Assembly (NCBI GenBank): GCA_030512335.1
Contig: JAULSU010000003.1
Location: forward strand, 2,046,001-2,110,000
Reading direction: 5' to 3'
Length of the DNA stretch: 64,000 bases
From: Immersiella caudata
Taxonomy: Eukaryota; Ascomycota; Sordariomycetes; Sordariales; Lasiosphaeriaceae
This document shows, piece by piece, positions 29,328 through 40,500 of this stretch. The notes beneath the pieces were generated by a model. That model did no database searches. It saw only the letters and a list, made by a program, of their open reading frames with translations, and was not told the origin of the DNA. The first letter of the stretch is position 1, and each line of letters starts with the position of its first letter. Position numbers and translations under genes: made by a program.

Positions 29328-32300
29328 GGTTGTGATGGAGGGTTTGTGGTTGAGGGCGGATTGAGTTGGTTCGTCTTGTGTTACTGCGTACTGGTGGATC
29401 GTCTGGTTTGCGGTGGGAGGCCACGAGTGATAGTGAGGATATTGGGGGTCGGTGGAGCGACCTGGCGTTGCAAAATCTGTTCACCTGTGTAAATCGATGA
29501 TGTAGACAAGATGCCAACCAATGCGAGCGCGCATGAGAACGCCTCACCAAACCACCGGAACACGGGCCGTAACTCTCTTCTTGAGGCAGAACGTCGAAAT
29601 CCTTTCTGCCCACGCAGATCCAGAAGCGGCGATAAAAATCCGCTTCTCCGATATCCCGCCCCTTTCGCACGTCTGCCCCATTCAAAGTCAGAACCTGTGC
29701 CACGGGGCCGTCACCACTGGAACGATGTAACGCAAACCGAGGGCTGTTTTGGTACATCGTAGGCCCAAAACAGCGGGACTTATGATCATCCTCTGCCGCT
29801 CTCGGATAGAGTGTCTGGGTAGGAGCAGAGGCTACGCGTTCTGCTAGGCCGGCGAAGATAACGATGCGGCTCATTCGAAGTCAGCCTCGCGAGTAAGTAG
29901 TTTCAATCTCACAGAGGTGACCGGAGCGTATTCAGCATCGCACCAATGAAAAAACGCATCACCCGCGTCCTTTGAACGAAACTCGTCAGCGCTGTAAGCC
30001 TGCGCCGCGGACTTGACTAGGCTTCTAGTCGGAAAGAGGAAACAGGGAGCAGACGTCGGCTCTCGCGCGAACTGCCTACACTTCCTGGGCCTTGATCCTT
30101 GGCAACTCCCCGCATGCAGGCACGCGCAACTTGACTCTAGGAAAAGGAAGCCATGTCGACGACAAGGTCGGCAAGAGCCGTCTGACCCGGAGAGAAACCC
30201 CTGGGGAAATGCTACCGTCTGGTCAGCTGATATCAACTTGGTGTTGAAGATGTTGGTGACGAATGTTCCGCATGAGGAAGGTAAGCCGGGATGTCCTCGA
30301 TAAAGTATAGTTATTGCTTGCCTGCAGCTGCACCCTGGAAACTAGTGTGCTAGGCGAGCTGAGCAGAGAGCTTTTCGATCCCGCCTCGAGGCTTCCACGA
30401 ACGTGCCGGAGCTGGTCTTCCCTACCTCAAGTAGGTAGGTCCTGGGCGGGTCTCCTCATCGAGGCAGCTCAGCTGGCCTATAATAAGAAGTGTGGGAATA
30501 CGGGACGGGATAGTAGGAGTCGCGCTCTCAACATCAGACATGCTGGTGAGAGCTGGACCAACCCGCTTCTCGAGCCACGCAACACCGCAGGGACTTTCGT
30601 CCGTACTAGTCGTGCAACTGATGCAGGACCATATGCGAATCCACAGTTCGGATTCTGGTGGCTGGTTCGCATGTCAGCTGCCCAACTTTCTCCTCGTCGC
30701 CGATAGATCCTCGTTGCCCTTGCCGTCGACCTGCAGATCTGCGTCGCTAGACCGTCGTCCATAACTGTAGTCGAACTGGCCAGGCTACCGCCCCTCTCAC
30801 CAGCAGGCTCCCAGTAACTGCTGCGTAGGCTCACCGTTCCCGAGGCCCCGGGGGCGCTCGGTGGGGACGGATCGCGTCATCATTGGCTTCGATGATTTTC
30901 ATAAGAGCCGAGTTATAGGCCGGCCGGTAACGGTTAAAGGCGCGATAATTTCCCAAAAGAGCGGAGGTTGTCATGCGTCCGGGACCAGGCCGGCCGGATC
31001 CTTGTTCACGGGCTCGCCGGAATCGCGCCCCACAGAACAAGTCATCGAATCTTCGTAGAAGCAGCTGAGCCGTCCGAGCGCGGGGAAAAGAAGGAAGACA
31101 AGGCCAGGCAGCCAGGGTTGGGAACTCCAGCAGGATCATGTTGGCTGGCTTCCCACGAGGGCCACGATCGAGGTGGGTTGCGGCACTGTTCTGGGTGGTG
31201 GGGTATTGCTCTCCCTGGCTCATCGCTGATGGGAGCACCAGTCATCCTGCGCCGCGGCCGATTCGCGACTTGGTTGACGGGAAAAATAGAGGCACGGGAT
31301 GGAAATGGGGTCGTGAATGCAGGTACCGGATCTGCTGCTCGCTGATCTGGCAAAGCCGAGGCCTCTTTGCCCGTCAAGCTGATCCCTCGCTCCCTTCCTT
31401 ACTCGCCTCGCCCTCCGCGAGAGCGGGGGCAACTCGCGGCTTCACACCGTCTGTGCCCTAGAGAGCCAGCCTTAGGACATGTGTGCTATTGCCCTGATTA
31501 TCACGCCAGCGGGGCCTTAAGATGGCATCCTATAGCGGCGCGAACGCCACTCAACGTGGACGAGAGGGCGTAGACGGAGCAAGGGGAGAGCCAACAGGAC
31601 GGGCAAGCATGAATATGACCGGCCGAGCGGCAAGCCATATCGGTTAGCCTCGCTGGTTTCCCTGGGTCCGCGGCTGGATCGGGAAACAAAAGTCGCCGCG
31701 CGCGCACAAATCTTCGCCCAGGCCAGCAGCAGTGAGGCGAGGAGACGGCGGAAGCGAAGCTGCAGTCGATCCAGAGATCCAGTGTTTGGAGGGGGCAGGC
31801 TGTGGGTGATTGGGAAGGGCTCGAGAAACAGATATGGTTCGAGGTTTCACGAGATCAACGATCCGCTCGTATCACCTTTCATACACGCCCAAACACTGAG
31901 CGACAGCCACGGATGGACACAGCCGCCGCGGAAGTAGATCGGAGCTGGTGGGGGAGGTGGGTAGGGGGATGACAAAAAACGTCGGCTGCCGTTGCGAGCG
32001 CCGCGGGGGCCTGTTGAGCAGAGGTAAAAGGGCATGGGGTCTGATGCCTGGCAGGTTTTAGTGACAGTAGCCGAGCGAGCAACCCCAGCTACTCCGTAGA
32101 TTCCATGTTCCCACGGCGGACAGCCTTGTTGCGATGGCGCCAGTGCAGCCACTGCGCGATGCAGCGCAGCGCAACGTAGCGGTTGTCAGACAGGCGTTCG
32201 GCAGGCATTCAGCGATGGATTGGGAAGCTCGGAGAGTTGGGATCTGGATCTCAACAGCGCTGACAGGGGAGGATGGGGTGAAAGGTACCGGACCACGCGC

Positions 32301-35300
32301 GACGTGGGACTTGTGGTCTGCGACAGATCTGAGACAGTCCAAACCCCCTGTCCTCCCCCGTCCAGCCCACTCTGGCCCACAGCTGTGCTTTCCCGCGAAT
32401 CCCAGCTGTCTCCACATCCGCGAATGGCATGCAGCCTTTTGCAGCGACCCCTGCAGAAGCTGACATCGATGACCAATGGGAGCGTGGTTTGAGCCCACCG
32501 CGGGGTCGACCTCAAACGACGCTTCCCCGTGCAGCAAGTCGCGTCTTTTTTTGCACCTCTCACTCCAACGACACCTGTTCGCTGCGCGGGACGACAAGCC
32601 AGCCAGCACGACCGCTCACCACTCCACGACGCTCGTTTCCTGCCACTGGTCGGCTACAGCGTCTGTCAAGTCCTCTGGTAGGGCATCGCGGTTTGCGCGG
32701 AGGCGTTTTGCATGCACGCACCTGCATCTGAACCAGCCATATGCCTGCCACCCGGCGCAGAAGCTGACGAAACAACGCGTTTTCCTCGCAAATAACTCTG
32801 CTAGCACTCACCTGTCAACGCCAACTACTGGCATCTGCCCAATTCCGCTCCTATCGGCATCTCCATGTCGTGTAAGTGTAGGGCGGTCGGCTGTTCTTAG
32901 GCTTGCCGTCGCCACCGGACCCGTCACGCCGGCCACTCAGAGCCGCAGGACCGGTTCTTACCTTTCCCTCCTAGGCCACCCCTCTCCTCGGGACCTTGGG
33001 TGACCTCCTCTGCAGCGGATAAAGACAGCTCGTGTGTCTGACTGACAGCTGACAAAAGACAAGCGCAAAGAGAGCTGGCAAGCTTGCGCGCTGTGCCGCT
33101 TCTCATTGCGCCAGATGCAGCAAACAACGGCGTCGCTCGTTTGGTTGGGTCTAGATCGACTCTGGGAGGTCGTGACAGTGCGCAAACAGGAGTCCCGGTC
33201 CCGCAACTGAAATCCGGATCTGAGAAGGCAAAACGGCGCCCGACGTAGGATGTGGTGTTGCCAAACATGCTCGACCATGATCTTCGCTGCGGGGTCATGA
33301 TTGGTCTTGGCTGGCTGGCAAGTTTACACATACACTGCGACCCTCTGAAATAACCTACAACAGATTTACCGTGCAGAAAGTCTGTTGATTGTGCCAGGTT
33401 GGCGACCGCCTTCTCTCTGCTGAGTCGAGACGCCTCGCGGCGGGCGTGTCAAGGCGGCGGCGGGAGCTCACGGCCTGCCCGTGGGACGTCGATGTGCGGC
33501 GCTGTGGAAGGCGGCATAGCAGCGGCCCAGCAGTCTGACAGTCTTCTGCGCGCCTTCTCTAGCATGCCTCGGGAGCGTCCGAGGGCACGCTGCTGCTGCA
33601 GCGCTGCACTGCTGTCATCGGGATTAACTGTTGCCACTCGGAGACTCTTCAAGGCATGGTGATGAGACAAGCCACCTCCTCGGTCTCTCTCCCGCTCGGC
33701 GTAGCCCAGCCCACGCCAGCCACAGCCTCCACAGGGCCAGGCCAACTACCAGCCAAGCTAGCATGTCTTGGCCTTTCCTTTGCTCCTCGCTTTACCTCTT
33801 CTCGCGTCTTTCTTTTTGAAGCTCGCTTCTCGTGTCCTGACGTTCCTCATCCGCCGTCTTCTCTCCCCTCCGAGTCATCTCCGGCAAGCCGTCTGGCTCG
33901 TCTGCTCTTGTTGCCCAGGCGGGCGCGCCGGGGGCTGGGTGGGTTCCGGACGTGGGCATCTGGGGAGCCCTGCGATCCCTGCGATCGGTGTTTTACCCTG
34001 GCTCCCCTTGTTCCCAGAAGGAGATTCCTCAACCCAGTCCCTGGTTCGCCCACGTCTCTCTCACGTCCGGCCTCTGCCCCGTCATCGATGGGCAGATGCT
34101 ACCCTGGGCGGCCCTGTCTTCCCCTTGCCCTCGCCCGCCAATCCTCCCCAGCAACCCTGCCCCTCATGATCCTTGCCCCCCGTTCCCCTCGAGCCAGGCC
34201 AAGTAGTCTCGCGCACACCACATGTCCCTCTTGTCCACAGACGCTGTCAGGTCTGTATCAAGAATCCGGCTTAGCTCCTACCGACGTTCCGAACTTGACC
34301 GTGCTGAACTACACAGGTCCTACCCCCAGGATGGTCTGTTCTTGGTTGGCACTACTTCCTACTTTTTCTTTTATACCCCCAGGGTCCTGCACCGCCCCGC
34401 CTTCCGGGCCTCTTTTTGCTCCCTTCGCGTCGTCCCACCCCCGAGTCCACACTGGTTTGCCCTCCTCTTCATTGGAAGTCCCTCCTTTTTCCGAGCCTGC
34501 CTGCACTAATACATTTTATTCCACCCCGTGATATCGGTCTCTGGTCTATAACATACCAAGAGCTGGCTCTCTTTCCCTCCTTCCCGCCTTCATCCGGGAC
34601 ACCAGTTTGAACGACGGCCGAACGAGTTGGCTTATCACCCAGCTCACCACGCTCCTTTCTTATTAGCCAGCGCTCCGAGACTTGACAGTCCTTACTCGTC
34701 TCGCCACACACCCCCTAGAACTCACCAACTATCTGTCAACGTCGACACCTTTCGCCTCTTGAGGCTCACACGCTCCTTGACGTTTCACCGAGACAGCCAA
34801 CATTACTTTTGCCGAGGGTCGATCCGGTTATCCACGCGCTCCTTACCGCCGCCGACGCCTCTGCTATCCTTTTGAGCAGGGCTCGAAGCGCCCCTCTCGT
34901 TTGTTGACCGCCACTGCCCGCGCTACGGTTCACTGTAAGTTGCAACAAGAAGACACGGCCTGGAGTAGCTTGTGATACACGCATCGACACGCGCTACAGA
35001 AGGGGTGGTGGAGCCGCAAGACGGGGCGTTGGACCATCAAAGGCCTCTTTCCGCGCGAGGATTCATGCTAACCTCTCACGGCCGTGTCCAGTTTCCGGTC
35101 AACGATAGATTAACCGCACACTCCCTTGTATACAATTTTATGGCAATGGACTCTAGTCAGGCCCAGCTGTACGCCTTCCCCAACTCCTAACCACATCGAA
35201 CCAGGAACGCAGCAGACTTACATGTGTGTTATAGACGGCAGCAAATACAGATACCCTCCTTCGCTTTCAACAGCCCCAATAACAAGTTCAGGAGAGACGT

Positions 35301-35331
35301 CCCGCCGCCACGCCCGACACCCATCGTCACC
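29328..35331. other. Long gene-poor region upstream of the Rua1-like regulator
   Basis: Six kilobases without a gene I can support. ORFs are scattered on both strands, overlap and look random. From about 33.65 to 34.9 kb the plus strand is strongly C/T-rich, which suggests the promoter and a long leader of the regulator downstream. Several short upstream ORFs lie in this leader (for example starting at 34627, and an in-frame extension starting at 35224). No transposon remains or RNA gene were found by eye. Confidence 0.5.
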
Positions 35332-37575
35332 ATGAACGGGACCAGCATGCCAGCAAAGACCGAGTCGATGTCGGCGCCCCAGGGAGTGTGGACTACGCCC
35401 GCTACTCAGGGCATGAGACCGCGGCCCGCTACCATCCATGAGGGTTTCTCCTACTGCATGGGAGAAGGATTCGAGGGTGTGCCAGCTTGGGACTCGTCGT
35501 CGATACAAATGCAACAGACACCGAGCGACACCATGTCATCGCGGCCCATCTCCGTCCACCAAGAGTACTACCCCGCAACGACGATGGAGAGCAGTGAGTG
35601 CTTCACTTCGTGCGGCACCGGCGGCGGACTAACAGTCCTGTCAGGCACGTGGGCGCAAAAGCCTTGCGATGACAGCCTCGAGATCCCAGGCTTGGATAAC
35701 GAGATGAACATTGGGCAAGCATACACCACCGACGAGGCAATTCCGATCCTTGATCTCCGCTACCCAGGTCCACCAATGGACGGAGATTCCCTGCCTTACG
35801 ACAACGGCCTCCACCCACGCAGGATGTCGGGATCGTCCTTCACCGTGTCGACTTCTGGTGGTCTCTCGGACATGCCGTCCTATGAAGACTTCTCGGCTGC
35901 CCTCTCCGACGCGCCGTCGTTTAGCTCCGAGTACCCGCCACCGTCAAACCGGAACTCTATGATGTCGTCGACGCAGCTGTCACCAGTAGCTTCGCCGCGA
36001 ATGACGCCCCAGAGCCGGTCTGAGCTCGTGAGAACCCAAAGCCGAGGACGGGCGTCGCCATCGCCGCGACCGCCAATGCGCGCTGCGCCGTACAGTGTCG
36101 AGGGAGCGAGGAACAAGAGATGGTCCACTGGGTCTTATGGCACCGCGCCCAATCGACGACCATCACCGTTTGTCTACCACAATCCTCACGACCCCTTCAA
36201 CCCTCACGCCCGCATGTCGTCGCGCCATTCCTCTCCAACAATTGCCCACGGCCAACTTCCGTTGAACTTTGGCAATCTGCAGGCGGCTCAGCAGCACCCG
36301 TACCTCCTCAGCAATGCGCCTGCCTTCCATCGCAACAGCATGCTTCTGCCGTCTCAGCTTCCATCGCACGCGTTTCACCCCGAGGCGCACCACTACGACA
36401 ACCCACCACCATTGCTGTCCCACGGTCTTTTCCGGATGCTCCAGAGCAATGCAGATCCTCACTCCCTCCATGGTCATTACACCGATCTTTCGGATCCTCC
36501 TGACCTGTACGCTTCACTCCACGAGGAGCAGGTGCCGCCTCCACCAGAAGATATGAATCCCACCGACCAGGATCTTGTTCCCCATGAGCAGGAGCTGAGG
36601 TTCGACGGCGACTTGTACACGCCAAAATGGGTGCGCGGCCATGGTAACAAACGTGAGGGCTGGTGCGGCATCTGCAAGCCTGGTCGCTGGTTGGTGTTGA
36701 AGAACTCGGCTTTCTGGTATGATAAGAGCTTTACCCACGGGATCAGCGCTGCGACAGGGAATCCGTTCCAGGAGCCCCAGGAGACGAGGCGAATGGATGG
36801 CAATCCGGACGTCTGGGAAGGACTTTGCGGCAGTTGCAACGAATGGATCGCTCTTGTGAGCAGCAAAAAGAAGGGAACCACTTGGTTCAGGCACGCCTAC
36901 AAGGCAAGTCTTGCAATCAAAACGGAAATTTGACACCACATGCTAATAACTTTTCAGTGTCACACGCATCCTAAGATCAAGGATGCCCCCAAGCGCCGGA
37001 GGGAGAGCAGCCATACGCGTAACCTCGCGGCGTCAACCATGGCGAAACCCAAAACGGAACCCTTGACGCCACAGCTGACGCCAGCCGCATCTGTTGCGAA
37101 TACCCCGACTCCCGCGCAGGCTCAGATTCAAGCCCAGAACCAGGCACAAGCACAAGCTTCATCCCAGCAACAGAATGTTCAGCAGCAGCAGAGTCCACCG
37201 CAACAACAACAGCTTCAACCGCCACCCCAACACCATCAGCCTCAGCCGCCGCAGTCGCAACAGCAGCAACAGGAACAGCCGACGCCTCAGCAGCACATGC
37301 AGCACCAACAGGAGAATCAGCAGCATCAGCACATGCAGCACCAACACCACCAGCAAATGCAGCAGCAACATCATCAACAGATGCAGCAACAACATCAACA
37401 TCAGCAACAGCAGATCCAGCTGCAACCTCCGCCGATGCCTCAACATCAACACCAGCCTCCACCGATGCCCCAGCACCAGCACCCGCTCCCCCAGTTCCAC
37501 GTAACGTCCGCTCCCCAGCAGTCTCAACCGCGACCGGTCATGACACCACTGGAAGGCTTTCCGAACATGATTTAA
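35332..37575 (+). CDS. Rua1-type zinc-binding transcription regulator
   Basis: The conserved C-terminal domain matches the family named after Ustilago Rua1, a regulator of glycolipid synthesis; targets here are unknown. Exons 35332-36903 and 36958-37575 give 729 residues. The intron is of the GC-AG class: it begins GCAAGTC and has a TGCTAATAAC branch region before TTTTCAG, joining RHAYK to CHTHPK. The N-terminal 420 residues are disordered and rich in Ser, Pro and Met. The domain covers about residues 422-540: YTPKWVRG, EGWCGICKPGRWLVLKNSAF, FWYDKSFTHGIS, a WEGLCGSCNEWI motif, WFRHAYKCHTHPK, with Cys/His pairs that probably bind zinc. The tail of about 175 residues is almost only Gln, His and Pro. 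Start at 35332 has a good CACCATG context; 35224 would add 36 residues. Confidence 0.87.
37141..37500. repeat. Gln/His/Pro codon repeat in the Rua1-like gene
   Basis: CAG, CAA, CAT, CAC and CC-codon runs encode poly-Gln, Met-Gln-His-Gln and Gln-Pro-Pro stretches. Mixed CAG/CAA use argues for protein-level selection rather than a fresh trinucleotide expansion. Confidence 0.85.
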
Positions 37576-40500
37576 AGGCAACCACATCAATCTCAAAATT
37601 TCATTTTGTGTCGAGTTGCTGTCGTGGTATCACGGAACCGCAGCCCGGATTGAACGCGTTATGACCCGCCAACGTAATGAGATTGGACATGGATGTCTCT
37701 CGGAGTTGGTTAATAGACTGGACCGGATTTGCGCTGGCTGGCTGGTGACCGCTGTTGATGGAGGCTAGGAAGGAGAGGGTGACGAAACGAATCTGCTTTT
37801 GGATTTTTTTCTCACGACGAAAATACGACCTGTTCCTCTCTCTCTCACTTTGTCGGAATTGAGTGGCTATCTTGTCCTGAATGGATGGAAAAGTGTTCAG
37901 TCACACGAACAAAATAGGGGAGCGGCGAAGGAAGTTAATCTAATGCCCGTTCAAAAGCCAAACCACTCATTTTCTGCTTCTCAAGATACCAGACTTCAAT
38001 CCACCTTTTTATCACTTGTCCCCTCAGCCTTTTCTTCTCTGCTTTCTTTCATGCATACCCCTTCCTTCATTTTACTGATTCGCCCCGTTCTTCGTTCATT
38101 TATTTTTCCTTCTAGCACTTTACATTCGTTGTCAATATATCGACACTACTGAAAACTCTTTCTACAAAAATGGCCCTTTACTGTTTTCCTTGTCACGACA
38201 CACCATTCCTTCGTTACGAGTAATTTCTCTCTCTTTCGGTAGCCATAGTTTAGTTGATACCCCTTGGACGAGATTGGGGGAATGCCAGGCGGGCTCAAGA
38301 GGAGGGACACATCACTGCCCGTGGGATACGCCCCCGGGCAGACGCTGGAAGGACGGAAGGAACTTGGTACGAAGTGGTGATAAGTAGCGGGGTGGAATAA
38401 AGAATGCTTTCATCCGTATTTCATGATCCAGAATTCTACATGGTTTTTGCTGAATATCGCTGGTAGAGCCTTGGAAGCATTCAGTATATCCACGGAAAAC
38501 TCCAAGTGGCATGTTTACATCGCAAGCTCAAGCAAAACTCATGGAAACACCTGCGTTTACACCCAAAAAGACACCAAATAATCAAGCAAACCTACCTACC
38601 TACCTACCCAAAACCCACCGAAATTCCAAAAGGAATTCAAGAAGTGATCCAATCCCACCTTGACTCGGCAAACCCACTAGCTGAGGCACTACTCCACAAT
38701 TGTTTTCCCTCCCCGCCCAAAAATGCTTGCGCAAAACCTCCGCTATCCCATCCATTACTTTAAAAATAACCCCCAATGCGACTGGCTCGTGGCAGTGATG
38801 GTAGTGCAGCCCATCAGGTCGAGACAACCCACGATCCGAAACACCCCCACTACCCCTGGTACAACACCTGTTTTGGTAGGGCTCACACCTCGGGCGTTTG
38901 ATGATCCGCGTCGAAGCGCTCGGGCAAGGCAAAAAAGAGAAGAAAAACAGGGCTGCGACCGACCCGGGAAAGGAGTTTTGCGTCAGTCAGAGGAAACAAT
39001 GGACTTGTCAACGTTGCAGGCTTGCAGCGCGCTTGGGACGGAGACCGGACGGCGGCGGGAACAAGAAACGAGATCGAGTGCGATCCGCCGGCGATCCCGC
39101 CGTCCGAGAATGGGGTGGGCTTTGCTTCGCCAATTCGGCGCCTGCGTGTGGTACGGGAGGTACATAAACCCACGCCAATGTATCGAACCCCATCCCGCCA
39201 ACAATGGTGGCGGCCGCCTCTTGGAAGGTTGGATGGCTGGTTCCATTCGGCTGCTGCGCATGTGTTCGGAGAAAGCTAGGGAGAGGCTCCAATTTCAGTC
39301 AGATTCATGCGATGATGGATTGATGGCGTGCCCCTCCCCCTCCTCACCCGCCAACCCCTTGCGCCTGGTTCATGACGTGCTCTGGACTGGGGCCTTGGTT
39401 GCGCAAGAGGAAAAAGCAATTCTTTCGAAAGATTCGGCCTCGCCCTGAGGTGCCAGGTGGCAAGGATGCTAAAGTGCTTGCATTTCAGCTGGGGCTCGAC
39501 TCTGGTGGCGGCCAGCGGCCATCTCCACAACGCCTGATCGGGAATTCGGCCAGCGGCAAGCCCACCAACCCACTTCGGCGGCCTGAGGCTTGAGGAGCTG
39601 GATCGAGCAACTGAAGGGTTTATGGTGAGGACCCGAAACCCAGGGTCCTCCACCAACCACCGAGAAGAAGGGGAGTATTCATGGTGGCGAGTCCTCGCGC
39701 AGTCGCTCAGTCTCACGGATAGCTTCTCCGCCCGGAGTGCGGCCGAGGAAGTATGGTTGCTAGACGTCCGGGTCCGGGTCCCGGTGCGGTGAGCTCCAGG
39801 TGAGGTGATGGAGTTTGCACGGGGAGGATCCCACTGTGGGGGCTCGCTTTCCAATTGGATCGGCTGCCTGGCCAATCAGGCTCTCCCAATGAAGAAACAC
39901 ATATCGAGCTCAACCACCGTCGTCCACTCGTTGGTTGCACTCGCGCTGCATCTCGAACAGGAGGATTGGGGACTGTAGCCGCAGTCCGCTGGGTGCGACT
40001 TTGTCGCCAGCATCTTCGTGCCGTCGTTCTACCTTGAGCCGTGCGCTGCGTCTGTCAGTATGTATCCCCGCCGGTGCAACGACCGCTGTGCATGCAGAAC
40101 CGAAAGACGTCGGGCACTGGAACCTGGAAATTACTTCACCCCAGCATTTTGTCCAGGTGTCCAACCACCAATCAGGAAAAAATTCCGCCTCTGCATCCAG
40201 TCCGAGAGCGCGGCTCCCGGACAAACTGCTTTGTAGGTAGGTAGTTATGAGGTTTGCCGTCGTGGTTCTTGGTAGGGGCCAGTCTTTGGTTGCTCGTTGA
40301 GACGAAAGGTAGATATAGGTTAGACAATCGGTATTTCACCCCGAGCTTGGAAAGCTTCGATATATGCAGCGTCTGGCTCTCGATGTTGGTCACTGGGGCG
40401 TTAAGGGGCTGTCAATATGTGCCCAATGGCTGTTTTCATGACATGCAGAAGCGGCGGCAATGTAGTTGGCTGGTGGAATTCTCTGTCAACTACCTGATGT

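Noticed and set aside
29314..29874. 186-codon minus ORF downstream of the 217-residue protein
   Set aside because: The translation looks random and overlaps the end of the real plus-strand gene.
33656..34531. 291-codon plus-strand ORF
   Set aside because: Its Ser/Pro/Leu-rich translation follows from C/T-rich DNA, no domain is visible, and it overlaps other random ORFs. More likely leader or promoter of the Rua1-like gene.
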